Assembly (NCBI GenBank): GCA_023433705.1
Contig: JAEYUC010000103.1
Span: 1-34,429, forward strand
Source of the DNA: Pseudomonadota bacterium
GTDB taxonomy: Bacteria > Pseudomonadota > Gammaproteobacteria > Steroidobacterales > Steroidobacteraceae
Direction of reading: 5' to 3'
Length of the DNA: 34,429 nt
In this document: positions 7,531 to 16,323 of the stretch, in pieces
How positions within the stretch are numbered: the first letter of the stretch is position 1
How the letters are laid out: every line of letters starts with the position of its first letter
The notes under the pieces: model-generated
What the model was told of the DNA's origin: nothing
Seen by the model: only the letters and a program-made list of their open reading frames with translations
The model's database searches: none
Translations under genes and position numbers: made by a program

Positions 7531-8265
7531 CTACTGAGTCGACGTGGCGGGCAGCGGCGGCGTGCTGCGCGGCTTCCTCGGATAGATGCCCATCACCGTT
7601 CCGTCAGGCTGACGACGCGCGAACGCGAGTCCGTTGACGATCGCGACCGAACCTTCACACAGCGGGATTTCCGGACGCGGGGGAATTCTGACCTGACTTT
7701 CCGGAATCTCGACTTCGACTCCCTTGATCGGCACGTTCAACGCGCCGGCGATGCCTAAAAGGTAGGCTTCGAGTTCTTCCTTGAAGTGCTCCCGCAACCC
7801 GTTGTCGTTACGAAGAAAATATCCCGTCAGATGACGGGCCAATGGGGTCGCCTTCTGCATCTCGCGCATGACGATCGCCTGCTCGCTCTCGAGCGACCAG
7901 AAAGATGTTTGCGCGAGGTACTCACCGATATCCGACGGCACCGACGGGTCATCCATGCGGATGGCCGGCGTGCTCGCGCGCAATACTCCATCCGCGCCGA
8001 TCGCGAGCTTCGTCTCCGCCAGGTCCAGCTCGTAGTTGAGTTTGGCGGGCCAGATGACCATGACCTTCGGATTCACGCCCGTGACTTCCGGACAGGCTCG
8101 ATACCAGACGGTCACCGTGCGCTCGTGTTCGACGATCGCGCGTGTTCGCATCTGGTTCACCATCACGACGATGGGACTTTCCTCGGCGTCCTTGCTCGAC
8201 CAGAGCCGGTAACCGATCGCGCCGAGCGCGACTGCGACGATGAGCGCGATCAGGTTTTTCAGCAT
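7531..8265 (-). CDS. DUF4230-like membrane-anchored protein
   Basis: 244 residues. One N-terminal transmembrane segment (LIALIVAVALGAIGYRLW) is followed by a soluble region with VVMVNQMRTRAIVEHERTVT and MVIWPAKLNYELDLAETKLA, resembling DUF4230 proteins, which have no known role. The C-terminus is Pro/Arg-rich. The start at 8265 overlaps the thiolase stop (TGATG), so it is translated with the thiolase; an open frame running further upstream belongs to antisense-type noise within the thiolase gene. Its place at the end of a beta-oxidation operon is curious and may be incidental. Confidence 0.7.
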   Translation of the reverse strand: MLKNLIALIVAVALGAIGYRLWSSKDAEESPIVVMVNQMRTRAIVEHERTVTVWYRACPEVTGVNPKVMVIWPAKLNYELDLAETKLAIGADGVLRASTPAIRMDDPSVPSDIGEYLAQTSFWSLESEQAIVMREMQKATPLARHLTGYFLRNDNGLREHFKEELEAYLLGIAGALNVPIKGVEVEIPESQVRIPPRPEIPLCEGSVAIVNGLAFARRQPDGTVMGIYPRKPRSTPPLPATSTQ

Positions 8266-9455
8266 CAACCGCCTCCCACGATCTCGAACAGTCCCGCGGC
8301 GCCCATGCCGCCGCCGATGCACATGGTGACCACGGCGAGCTTCGCTCCGCGCCGCTGGCCTTCGATCAACGCGTGTCCGACGAGCCGCTGACCGGACATC
8401 CCATACGGATGCCCGACCGCGATCGCACCGCCATTCACGTTCAGCCGGTCGTCGGGGATTCCGAGCTTGTCCCGACAATAGATGACCTGCACCGCGAATG
8501 CCTCATTCAGTTCCCATAAGTCGATGTCGTCGACTGTTTTGCCGGTGCGCTCGAGCAGTTTGGGGACCGCATACACGGGGCCGATGCCCATTTCGTCGGG
8601 CTCGCATCCGGCGACCGCGAAACCGCGGAATATGCCGAGTGGTTTGAGGCCGAGCTGTTCGGCGCGGCGCGAACTCATCACGACGCAGGCGCCGGCACCG
8701 TCGGAGAACTGACTCGCATTACCCGCGGCGATCACGCCGCCCGGCGTCGCGGGCCGGATCTTGGACACCGCCTCGTAGTTGGTATCCGCGCGGATTCCCT
8801 CGTCCGCGCTCACCGTGACCGTGCGCGTGGCGAGCCGGCCGGAGTCCTTGTCGGCGACGCCGGCCACGACTTCGATCGGCACGATTTCGTCGACGAACTT
8901 CCCGGCGGCCAGCGCCGCCGCGGCGCGCTGCTGGCTCTGCACGCCGTATCGATCCTGCGCCTCGCGCGGAATCTTGTAGCGGCTCGCCACGTTTTCCGCG
9001 GTCTGCAGCATCGTCCAGTAGATGCCGGGGATCTTTTCCTCGAGCCAGGCTTCCTTCGCCATGAACATGTTCATGCGATCGTTCTGCACGCACGAAATCG
9101 ACTCGACGCCGCCCGCGACGTACACCTCGCCTTCGCCGGTCATGATCCGTTGTGAGGCGAGCGCGATGGTCTGCAGTCCCGACGAACAGAACCGGTTGAC
9201 CGTCATGCCGGCCGTGGACACCGGGCAACCCGCGCGCAGCGCGATCTGCCGCGCGATGTTGAAACCGGTCGCGCCTTCCGGATTCGCGCAACCCATGAGC
9301 ACGTCTTCGACGCTCGCCGGGTCGATACCCGCCCGCTCGATCGCGGCCCTGACGACGTGACCGCCGAGCGTCGCGCCGTGCGTGAGATTGAACGCGCCGC
9401 GCCAGGACTTCGCCAGCGCGGTGCGCGCGGTGGAAACGATGACGGCGTCAACCAC
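8265..9455 (-). CDS. Acetyl-CoA acyltransferase (thiolase)
   Basis: 396 residues, usual thiolase length. It catalyses CoA-dependent cleavage of 3-ketoacyl-CoA, the last step of beta-oxidation. Nucleophile Cys90 sits in VNRFCSSGLQT; the active-site His is in GGAIAVGHPYGMSG; the second Cys is in CIGGGMGAAGLFE. The start is a GTG at 9455 preceded by AGGAGA 8 nt upstream; it overlaps the end of the multifunctional enzyme by 8 nt (GTGGTTGA). Together with that gene it forms a FadJ/FadA-like (fadI-like) pair in one operon. The family is certain; chain-length preference is not visible. Confidence 0.95.
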   Translation of the reverse strand: MVDAVIVSTARTALAKSWRGAFNLTHGATLGGHVVRAAIERAGIDPASVEDVLMGCANPEGATGFNIARQIALRAGCPVSTAGMTVNRFCSSGLQTIALASQRIMTGEGEVYVAGGVESISCVQNDRMNMFMAKEAWLEEKIPGIYWTMLQTAENVASRYKIPREAQDRYGVQSQQRAAAALAAGKFVDEIVPIEVVAGVADKDSGRLATRTVTVSADEGIRADTNYEAVSKIRPATPGGVIAAGNASQFSDGAGACVVMSSRRAEQLGLKPLGIFRGFAVAGCEPDEMGIGPVYAVPKLLERTGKTVDDIDLWELNEAFAVQVIYCRDKLGIPDDRLNVNGGAIAVGHPYGMSGQRLVGHALIEGQRRGAKLAVVTMCIGGGMGAAGLFEIVGGG

Positions 9456-11604
9456 GGGACTTTCTCCTGCTCTTTGCGCGACTCCCCTGCTTCGCCGGCC
9501 GCTGCGATGGATCCTCGTCGAATGTCTTGCCAGCATTCGCGAGCTGCGTGATCAGCCTCGCGGGTTTCCAGAACGCGGGCTCGGCGTGTGAATTCGCCGC
9601 GAACTCGCGCATGCGCCGCTCGACGCTCGCGAGACCGCGACGGCTCGCGTAGAACATCGGGCCGCCGCGCTGCACGGGAAATCCGTAGCCGGTGAGGTAA
9701 ACGATGTCGATGTCGGATGCGCGCTGCGCGATGCCGTCCTCGAGCACGCGCGCGCCCTCGTTGACCAGCGCGAGCACGAGCCGGTCGACGATCTCGGCAT
9801 CACCGAGCTTGCGCACGGCGATGTGCAACGCCTTGCGCTCCTCGTCGATGATCTTGTCGACCACGGGATCCGGCAGCGCGTCGCGCTTCCCGGGTTCGTA
9901 GCGATACCAGCCCAAGCCGGATTTCTGCCCGAATCGTCCGAGCTCGCAGATGCGGTCGGCGATGCGCATGGGCCGTTGTTCAGGGTTCTCGGCGTACTGG
10001 CGCTTGCGGATGTGCCAGCTGATGTCGTTGCCGGCGAGGTCCGACATGCGGAACGGCCCCATCGCGAAACCGAACTTCTCGATCGCGCGATCGATCTGCT
10101 GGGGCGAGGCGCCTTCCTCGAGCATGAGCAACGACTGTTTGAAATACGCGTTGATCATGCGATTGCCGATGAAGCCGTCGCAGACTCCCGCGACCACGGC
10201 GGTCTTTCCGATGCGCCGTGCGAGCGCCATGGCGGTGGCGAGCACGTCGGGTTTCGTCTTCTTCGCCCGAACTACCTCGAGCAGCCGCATGACGTTCGCG
10301 GGACTGAAGAAGTGCAGGCCGAGCACGTCGCCGGGGCGCTTCGTGAACGCCGCGATGCGATCGACGTCGAGCGTCGAGGTGTTAGTGGCGAGGATCGCGC
10401 CGCGCTTCATCGTCGCGTCGAGCGCGCGGAACACGCTCTTCTTCACCTCGAGGTCCTCGAACACCGCCTCGATGACGAGATCCGCATCGCGCGCGGCCGC
10501 ATAGTCGAGCGACGGCGTGATCAGCGCGCCGCGTTTCTCGGCCTCCTCCGGCTTGAGTTTGCCTTTCTGCACGGCGCTCTCGAATTGCTTGCGGATGCCG
10601 GCGACGCCGCGATCGAGCGCCTCCTGTTTCGCTTCCAGCAAAGTGACGGGAATACCGGCGTTCGCGAACGTGAGCGCGATGCCGCCGCCCATCGTGCCCG
10701 CGCCGACGACCGCGACCTTGACTATCTTCCGTTGCGGCGTCTTGTCGCTCAGTCCCACGACCTTGGATGCGGCGCGTTCCGCAAAGAACGCGTGCCGCAG
10801 TGCCTGCGATTCGTCGCTGACCATGAGCTCGGTGAAGATTTTCCGTTCCGTCGCGACGCCCGCGTCGAACTTCTGCGTGGTTGCCGCGCCGACCGCCTCG
10901 AGCGCGCGCAGCGGCGCCAACAGGCCACGCGCCACGGCGGTGACGCTGGTCTTCGCGAACTGCAGGAACGCCTCCGCCTGCGGATGTTCAACCGGAAGAT
11001 CGCGCACGCGCCGGATCGGCTTGCCTTCCTTGACGAGCGCGGTCGCGAGTTCACGCGCGGCGACGTCGAGCTTTTCGGTCGCGATGGCATCGAACAGCGC
11101 CGTCCCCTTGAACGCGCCCGCGGGCATCGTCGCGCCCGACACGATCATGTTGACCGCGGCTTCCAGACCCACGAGCCGCGGGAATCGTTGCGTGCCCTGC
11201 GCGCCGGGAATGAGCCCGAGCTTCACCTCGGGGAACGCGATCTTCGCGTCCGCGAGCGCCACGCGGTGGTGGCAACCGAGCGCAAGCTCGAGTCCGCCGC
11301 CCATGCACGCGCCGCCGATCGCCGCGATCACCGGTTTGTCGGCCGCTTCGACGAAGTCGACCAGGTTCGGCAGGAACGGCTCGGCGTAGAACGACCCGCC
11401 CGCGAATTCCTTGATGTCCGCGCCGCTCGAGAAGGCGCGGTCGTTGCCGATGAGCACGATCGCGCGGACTTCTTTCGCCGCGAGCGCCTTGTCGAGCCCG
11501 GCGAGGATGCCGGCGCGCAGTGCGTGCGAGAGCGCATTGAGTGGTGGATTGTTCATCGCCAGCCAGGCGATGCCCCTGTCGACCTTGTAGCGAACCACTG
11601 TCAT
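9448..11604 (-). CDS. FadJ/FadB-type multifunctional enoyl-CoA hydratase/3-hydroxyacyl-CoA dehydrogenase
   Basis: 718 residues. The N-terminal crotonase domain (1-190) has the oxyanion-hole SSGADIKEF and both catalytic Glu positions (GGGLELALGCH and FPEVKLGLIPGAQGTQR). The NAD-binding domain begins near residue 290 (VAVVGAGTMGGGIALTFANA); the 3HCDH C-terminal domains follow (CDGFIGNRMINAYFKQ, GFAMGPFRMSDLAGND). It performs hydration and NAD-dependent oxidation of enoyl-CoA in beta-oxidation. The layout is closer to the peroxisomal bifunctional-enzyme-like bacterial group than to E. coli FadB (inference). The last about 20 residues are a basic tail rich in Lys, Arg and Ser. There is no ribosome site before the ATG; see the -10 at 11611. 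First gene of the thiolase operon. Confidence 0.93.
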   Translation of the reverse strand: MTVVRYKVDRGIAWLAMNNPPLNALSHALRAGILAGLDKALAAKEVRAIVLIGNDRAFSSGADIKEFAGGSFYAEPFLPNLVDFVEAADKPVIAAIGGACMGGGLELALGCHHRVALADAKIAFPEVKLGLIPGAQGTQRFPRLVGLEAAVNMIVSGATMPAGAFKGTALFDAIATEKLDVAARELATALVKEGKPIRRVRDLPVEHPQAEAFLQFAKTSVTAVARGLLAPLRALEAVGAATTQKFDAGVATERKIFTELMVSDESQALRHAFFAERAASKVVGLSDKTPQRKIVKVAVVGAGTMGGGIALTFANAGIPVTLLEAKQEALDRGVAGIRKQFESAVQKGKLKPEEAEKRGALITPSLDYAAARDADLVIEAVFEDLEVKKSVFRALDATMKRGAILATNTSTLDVDRIAAFTKRPGDVLGLHFFSPANVMRLLEVVRAKKTKPDVLATAMALARRIGKTAVVAGVCDGFIGNRMINAYFKQSLLMLEEGASPQQIDRAIEKFGFAMGPFRMSDLAGNDISWHIRKRQYAENPEQRPMRIADRICELGRFGQKSGLGWYRYEPGKRDALPDPVVDKIIDEERKALHIAVRKLGDAEIVDRLVLALVNEGARVLEDGIAQRASDIDIVYLTGYGFPVQRGGPMFYASRRGLASVERRMREFAANSHAEPAFWKPARLITQLANAGKTFDEDPSQRPAKQGSRAKSRRKSRG

Positions 11605-11610
11605 GCGCGG

Positions 11611-11640
11611 ATCATAGGCACGCTTTCCGGCGGAGGTCGA
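11611..11640 (-). promoter_or_regulatory. Candidate promoter placing the start of transcription at the FadJ-like ATG
   Basis: Minus strand TCGACC (11635-11640), 18-bp spacer, TATGAT (11611-11616). Six nucleotides separate the -10 from the ATG at 11604, so the expected start of transcription is at the A of the start codon. No Shine-Dalgarno is present, which fits a leaderless mRNA. Confidence 0.45.
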
Positions 11641-11658
11641 TCAGGCGACTCCCCTACT

Positions 11659-13077
11659 TCAGGCGTCCGCCAGGTTTACGCGCCGCCAGGCGCCCTGTTT
11701 CCAGCGCCAGAGCATCGTCAGTCCTAACAAGATGACGTAGGTCATGAGCGCGAGCCACCCGCCCTTGGCGCCGAGACCGAACTGTGGCAGGCCGTCCACC
11801 CACCCTTCTCCGGGCGCGAAGATCAGCGTGTGCGCTAGCGGCACGAAGAAGAACCACGACAGGATCAGCGCCGCCGCCGCGGGCACTCGCGTATCGCCCG
11901 CGCCGCGCAGGCAGAATCCCGCGCCGCAGTACAGGCCGTCGAAGACCTGGTACGCGGCGGCCGGCCACAACAACACGAGACCGAGTGCGATCACGTCGTC
12001 GGCGTTCGCGTCTCCCGCCCCGAGGAATATCGGCAGCACCCACGGGCCGCCGACCAGCAGTCCGATGGCGATGCAGGCCATGAGGCCGACGCACAGCATC
12101 ACGATCACGTTGCCCATGCGATTGGCCCAATCTCGGCTGCCCGCGCCGATGGATTGCCCGACGAGCGTGGTGCCCGCGAGCGCGATGCCGATCGTCGGCA
12201 TGTACGCCAGCGACGTCAGCGCGATCACGATCTGCGTCGCGGCGGCGCCGACCGCGCCCGTCTGCGCGATCATCATCTGCGACAACGCGAGGCCCAGCAC
12301 GTCGGCGCCGTACATGATGCCGATGGGCAGGCCCACGACGAGCTGGGCACGGATCACGGACAACCTCGGGCGCCACATGATCTTCGACTGGTACTCGCGC
12401 CCGATCCGCCCGCGCAGGAAGAACGCCAGCGCGAGCAAGAGCCCCGCGAACTGCGCCACGTTCGTGCCCCACGCCGCGCCGCTCATTCCCATGTCGAACT
12501 CGAACATGAGTACCTGGTTCGCGATGGCGTTGGTGATGAACGTCGTCACGACCACAGCCATCGTGAAGCGCACGGCGGAGATCCCATTGAAGAAACCCAT
12601 CGCGGCCCAGGCCATCGAGCCGATGAAGGCGCCGCCCATGCGCGGCCCCCAGTACTCGAGCGCGAGCGCTTCGAGGCGCGGATCGAGGCCGAATGGCGCA
12701 AGGATCTTCGGCCCCGCGAATGCCAGGGCGAGGAACACGGGCGCGATCGCGAGCGACGCCCACAACGCATTCCACAACGCGCGCGACGCGTGCGCCTTGC
12801 GCCGGCTGCCGTATGCCTGCGCGACGAAGGTCTGCACCGCGAGCCCCACGCCGCCGAACAGCAGGATCGCGCAGGTCACGATCCAGTAGATGGCGCTCAT
12901 CGCGGCGAGCGCGTCGGTGGACAGGCGGCCGATGAACCACAGGTCGGTGAGATTCAGCACGGCCTGCACGGCATTCGTGGCCATGAGCGGCGCCGCCAGC
13001 CGCAGGATGGCGCGCAGGTCGATGCGTGGCTTGCCGGTAGCGTCGAGACGCTGCGCGGGCAGCAGGGAGAGGTTCAC
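11659..13077 (-). CDS. MATE-family efflux transporter
   Basis: 472 residues with about 12 hydrophobic helices in two halves, typical for MATE proteins that export drugs or metabolites by Na+ or H+ antiport. Recognisable regions are ILRLAAPLMATNAVQAVLNL followed by TDLWFIGRLSTDALAA, then SKIMWRPRLSVIRAQLVVGL between the halves and SIGAGSRDWANRMGN in the second half. The start is GTG at 13077, with GGGAG 8 nt upstream; it overlaps the stop of the MFS-like gene by 4 nt (GTGA). Frames extending further upstream are only open frame over the next gene. Last gene of the long minus-strand run. Confidence 0.9.
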   Translation of the reverse strand: MNLSLLPAQRLDATGKPRIDLRAILRLAAPLMATNAVQAVLNLTDLWFIGRLSTDALAAMSAIYWIVTCAILLFGGVGLAVQTFVAQAYGSRRKAHASRALWNALWASLAIAPVFLALAFAGPKILAPFGLDPRLEALALEYWGPRMGGAFIGSMAWAAMGFFNGISAVRFTMAVVVTTFITNAIANQVLMFEFDMGMSGAAWGTNVAQFAGLLLALAFFLRGRIGREYQSKIMWRPRLSVIRAQLVVGLPIGIMYGADVLGLALSQMMIAQTGAVGAAATQIVIALTSLAYMPTIGIALAGTTLVGQSIGAGSRDWANRMGNVIVMLCVGLMACIAIGLLVGGPWVLPIFLGAGDANADDVIALGLVLLWPAAAYQVFDGLYCGAGFCLRGAGDTRVPAAAALILSWFFFVPLAHTLIFAPGEGWVDGLPQFGLGAKGGWLALMTYVILLGLTMLWRWKQGAWRRVNLADA

Positions 13078-14348
13078 GTGCGAACTCCCGCCTCGCTCTT
13101 CTCGTGCCGCGAGTCGAAAGACTTGCCGAGCCGACGCGTCGCGCCCAGCAGCGCCACGGACAGCCCCGCGCACAGCCACGCGACTCCCGCGAGCGGCAGC
13201 GCAGCGATCAGCACGTAAACCCACTGGCCGAGCGAATCCGCGCCGCGTTGCAGAACGGTATCGATGAGGCTCTTGCTCTTGAACTTGCTTTCCGGGTTCA
13301 ACACCGTGAACAACATCTCGCGCGGCGCCTTGCCCAGTCCGTAGTCCGCCGAGCGCCGGATCACCTGCGTCGCGAGCAACACACCGCCGAGCGGAAACAG
13401 GGCGAGCACGATGAAGCTGACGCCGATCAGCACGGGCATCGCGGAAAGACTCAGGGCGACGCTGCCGCGGCGCGTGAGCCAGCCGACGACTCCCGCCTGG
13501 AACACGAGCGACAGGATATTCACGAAGAATTCCATGCGCGCGAACAACGCGGCGCGGTCGGCGAGCTCGGTGTAGTGCGTCGCCACGTATTCGGCCTGCT
13601 CGTTGTACATGAACGCGCCGATCATCTGGCCCGCGACGATGAATCCCGCGATGCCGAGCAGATAGGGAGTGCGCGCGAGGCGCGCGAGATCGTCGATGGC
13701 GCGGCCGCCCACCGGGATCGCGCCGTCGGGAACACGTTCGCCGCCCGGTGCCTGTCGCAACGTGCGCCGCGCCCACGACACGAGCCCGCCCGTGCACAGG
13801 ATGGATACACACGCGATCACGATGAGCGGCGTGGGACCGATCTCGTGAATCGACAGCGCCACCAGGTTCGGTCCCAGCAGCGCGCCGAGACTGCCGCCCG
13901 CGGCGATGTAACCGAAGAAGCGCTTCGCGAGCTCCGGGCGCCACGCATCGGCCATCGCGCTCCAGAACACCGAGATGATGAACAGGTTCCCCGAGGTGAG
14001 CGCGACGAAATACACGAACGCGAGAGTCGGATCGCGCGGACGGACGTACAGGCCGAACGCGAGCGCGAGGAACACGGCGGCGAACAAACCACCCGCGTAC
14101 CACATGATCCGGCCGCGAGGCGTGCGCCTGACCAGCCACCAGTACACCGGCAGCAGCGCCGTGCTCACGACGAGCACCGTGGTGAACAGCCAGCGGTAGT
14201 GCTCGACGCCGACCACGAGCGCGAGCGCCTCGCGCAGCGGCCGCAGCATGTAGTAGCCGCACAGCAGGCAGAAGTGAGCCGCGGCGGCCGCGAGCAATGC
14301 AAGCCGCTCCGCCCGGATCGCCGGGACTGTCGCGGCGGGCTGGTTCAC
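13074..14348 (-). CDS. MFS-fold transporter resembling the NTT (nucleotide carrier) group
   Basis: 424 residues and about 11-12 transmembrane segments. The N-terminus (HFCLLCGYYMLRPLREALAL) and the region IRRSADYGLGKAPREMLFTV, then NPESKFKSKSLIDTVLQRGA with DSLGQW, recall bacterial Npt1/Npt2-like proteins, a group that includes ATP/ADP carriers of intracellular bacteria but also many free-living homologues of unknown substrate. The start is GTG at 14348, overlapping the hydratase stop (GTGA); there is no ribosome site, so coupling is likely. Methionine starts further upstream are rejected because they lie inside the hydratase gene. A true nucleotide-exchange role is not supported by anything else here. 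Confidence 0.8.
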   Translation of the reverse strand: MNQPAATVPAIRAERLALLAAAAAHFCLLCGYYMLRPLREALALVVGVEHYRWLFTTVLVVSTALLPVYWWLVRRTPRGRIMWYAGGLFAAVFLALAFGLYVRPRDPTLAFVYFVALTSGNLFIISVFWSAMADAWRPELAKRFFGYIAAGGSLGALLGPNLVALSIHEIGPTPLIVIACVSILCTGGLVSWARRTLRQAPGGERVPDGAIPVGGRAIDDLARLARTPYLLGIAGFIVAGQMIGAFMYNEQAEYVATHYTELADRAALFARMEFFVNILSLVFQAGVVGWLTRRGSVALSLSAMPVLIGVSFIVLALFPLGGVLLATQVIRRSADYGLGKAPREMLFTVLNPESKFKSKSLIDTVLQRGADSLGQWVYVLIAALPLAGVAWLCAGLSVALLGATRRLGKSFDSRHEKSEAGVRT

Positions 14349-15235
14349 CGCAGCGACATCAGCGTTCCGGTGAGATGCGGCTTGTCGCCCTGCGCATCGC
14401 GCAGCGCGAAACCCGAGCCGTTCTCGATAGGCCAGCGCTGCAGCATGACCCAGGACGGCATGTAGACGGGTAGTTTGAAGTTCACGGTCAGCTCGCAGCC
14501 GCTCCCGAGCTCGGTCGCATCGAAGTCCGACGCGAGCCGGCCTAGCGACCACATGCCGTGCGCGATCGCGCGCGGAAAGCCGAAGGCGCGCGCGGTGAGG
14601 TCGCTCATGTGGATGGGATTCACGTCCCCGGAGATGAAACCGTACTTGCGTCCGAGCCCCGCCGGCGCACGAAAGCTGCTCGACTTGACGGCCACGCCGT
14701 CCGGCGCCGTGTCATTGCCGCGCGCGGTCGCCCCGGGCTTCGGCCCGCCGGTCGGCTTGCGGCGCGCGAGGAACGTGCAGGTCTCGTCCCACAGCGACTC
14801 GCCGTGCACGAGATATTCGGTGTGCAGTTCGAATTCCTGTCCGCGATCGGTGTCGCGGTGCCCTTCGATCCAGGCGCGGATCTCGGCGGGCTCGTCCGCC
14901 GACAGCGGCTGGCGCATCGCGATGCGGTTGTGTACGTGTACCAGGCCGAAGAGCTTCACCGGGAACGCCTCGGCGCCGAGCATCGCAAGGTGCAGCGGCA
15001 TCGCGAGCACGTGTGGATAGGCGATCGGCAGCGTCGCGCCGGGCGCGGCTCCGCACACCTGCGAGTAGGAGGCGAGATGCCTGCGGTCGATGCTGACCTT
15101 CGCGAGACGCGCCTCGATGCGCGGCACCTCCCCGCCTTCCGGGACGTGGGCCGGTTTACGTGCCGCCATGATCCTGGGATACATGGACCAGATCGCCGGC
15201 GCGCGCGCGAATTCGAGCGAATGCTTGGCGTGCAT
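14345..15235 (-). CDS. MaoC-like (R)-specific hydratase family protein
   Basis: 296 residues, hot-dog-fold double-length MaoC type. The hydratase-2 motif is GFISGDVNPIHMSDLTARAF, with Asp and His in the expected places, then GFPRAIAHGMWSLGRL. The N-terminal half lacks a clear second active site. Relatives hydrate enoyl-CoA or act on thioester intermediates of lipid metabolism. The ATG at 15235 has only a weak ribosome site. It follows ccmI by 53 nt and is coupled to the MFS-like gene, so it may be expressed with the ccm operon. Its functional link to that operon is unclear. Confidence 0.82.
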   Translation of the reverse strand: MHAKHSLEFARAPAIWSMYPRIMAARKPAHVPEGGEVPRIEARLAKVSIDRRHLASYSQVCGAAPGATLPIAYPHVLAMPLHLAMLGAEAFPVKLFGLVHVHNRIAMRQPLSADEPAEIRAWIEGHRDTDRGQEFELHTEYLVHGESLWDETCTFLARRKPTGGPKPGATARGNDTAPDGVAVKSSSFRAPAGLGRKYGFISGDVNPIHMSDLTARAFGFPRAIAHGMWSLGRLASDFDATELGSGCELTVNFKLPVYMPSWVMLQRWPIENGSGFALRDAQGDKPHLTGTLMSLR

Positions 15236-15288
15236 GTGTCGGCGTCTCGTGAGCGGTAGTTGGCCGGCTGGGACCGGGCCGGATCGGT

Positions 15289-16323
15289 TCAGGGAGACAG
15301 TCGATCGATGACGATCTCCAGTCGTCCGTCCCTGCCGACATGATAACTAACTTGTCCGAACGGGTCGCCACTGCTCGCCGTCGGAGTGCCACCGAGCGCG
15401 ACGCGGGCGACGACCTCGAGCTGCTGGCCCGCCGCGATGCGGCGCGATTCGAGCATCGCGTCCGCGGCGGTCAGCTCGACGTCCACCGGGAAAGTGGCCG
15501 CGAGCCGCTTCACGGCGAACGGCGGTCCGGGCTGTTTCGGATCGCGCGCGGCGACGAACAGGGTCGCCCCCGCGTTCACCTTGTCCGCGAGCTGCGGCGC
15601 CAGCGAGACGCGCACCGAGATCGTTTCGCCCTTGCCCTCGCCCTGGGCCGCCTGGCCAGAGTCCGCCGGCGTGGAGACCGCGGCGTTGATCGCGCCGTCG
15701 ATGTCGGCGATGCGCTTTTCGATGATGGCGCGCACTTCCGGCGGAGGATCGAGGTCGAGCATGCGCGTGAAGCGCTCGCGGGCCGGGGCGAGATCGCCGC
15801 GGGCGAGCGCCGCGAACGCGCTGTAGAACAGCGCCCGGCCGTTTTTCGGCTCGATCGCGAGCGCACGTTCGAACAGGTGCCCCGCTGCGCCACTCAGGTT
15901 TTCCGGGTTCTGTGCGACCAATGCCTCGCCGAGACCGACGACGGCTTCCGCGTTCTGGCCGTTCGCGAGCCGGTCGGCGCGCTGAAAGGCGCGCGCGGCC
16001 AGCGGAAACTGTTCGAGCTCGGTGTACGAGCGGCCGAGCATGATCCAGCCTTCGAGATTGTCGGGCTCCTTCGCCAGGCGCTTCGCGAGCCGCGCGGTCA
16101 TCGCCGCGGGCGTATCCGCCATCACGGGTTCGTCGACCCAGCTGAAGTTGCTGAACACGGCATAGGCGCCCGCCGCTCCCACGAGCAACACGAACATCAC
16201 GATGCCCGCAGTGACCAGGGAGGCCGGTCGCGCATCACCGCGGGCGCGCAATAGTGGGATGACGAGCAGCGCCGCGGCGCCCGCGGCCAGGGTACCCGCG
16301 ATCAGTACGAAGACGATGGTCAT
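15289..16323 (-). CDS. ccmI: Cytochrome c maturation protein CcmI (CycH-like)
   Basis: 344 residues. Two N-terminal transmembrane segments (FVLIAGTLAAGAAALLVIPL; ASLVTAGIVMFVLLVGAAGA) are followed by periplasmic TPR repeats (about residues 85-230: LEGWIMLGRSYTELEQFPLA, GRALFYSAFAALARGDLAPA) and a C-terminal beta domain (SVRVSLAPQLADKV ... VDVELTAADAMLESRRIAAG). CcmI captures apocytochrome c and hands it to CcmF/H. The ATG overlaps the ccmH stop (ATGA). The length matches known CcmI, so it is complete. Confidence 0.92.
   Translation of the reverse strand: MTIVFVLIAGTLAAGAAALLVIPLLRARGDARPASLVTAGIVMFVLLVGAAGAYAVFSNFSWVDEPVMADTPAAMTARLAKRLAKEPDNLEGWIMLGRSYTELEQFPLAARAFQRADRLANGQNAEAVVGLGEALVAQNPENLSGAAGHLFERALAIEPKNGRALFYSAFAALARGDLAPARERFTRMLDLDPPPEVRAIIEKRIADIDGAINAAVSTPADSGQAAQGEGKGETISVRVSLAPQLADKVNAGATLFVAARDPKQPGPPFAVKRLAATFPVDVELTAADAMLESRRIAAGQQLEVVARVALGGTPTASSGDPFGQVSYHVGRDGRLEIVIDRLSP

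Noticed and set aside
9823..11727. A 634-codon open frame antisense to the FadJ-like gene
   Set aside because: A very Arg/His/Glu/Ala-rich shadow translation typical of high-G+C DNA opposite a real gene; no family motif, and the sense gene is certain.
11659..14262. An 867-codon frame that could read as an MFS-MATE fusion
   Set aside because: Only the C-terminal part from 13077 is MATE-like; the rest is the wrong frame over the MFS-like gene, and a GTG with a good ribosome site marks the real start.
13074..14552. MFS-like gene starting at 14552
   Set aside because: This would put about 68 unrelated residues inside the hydratase gene; the GTG at 14348, coupled by GTGA, gives the family N-terminus.
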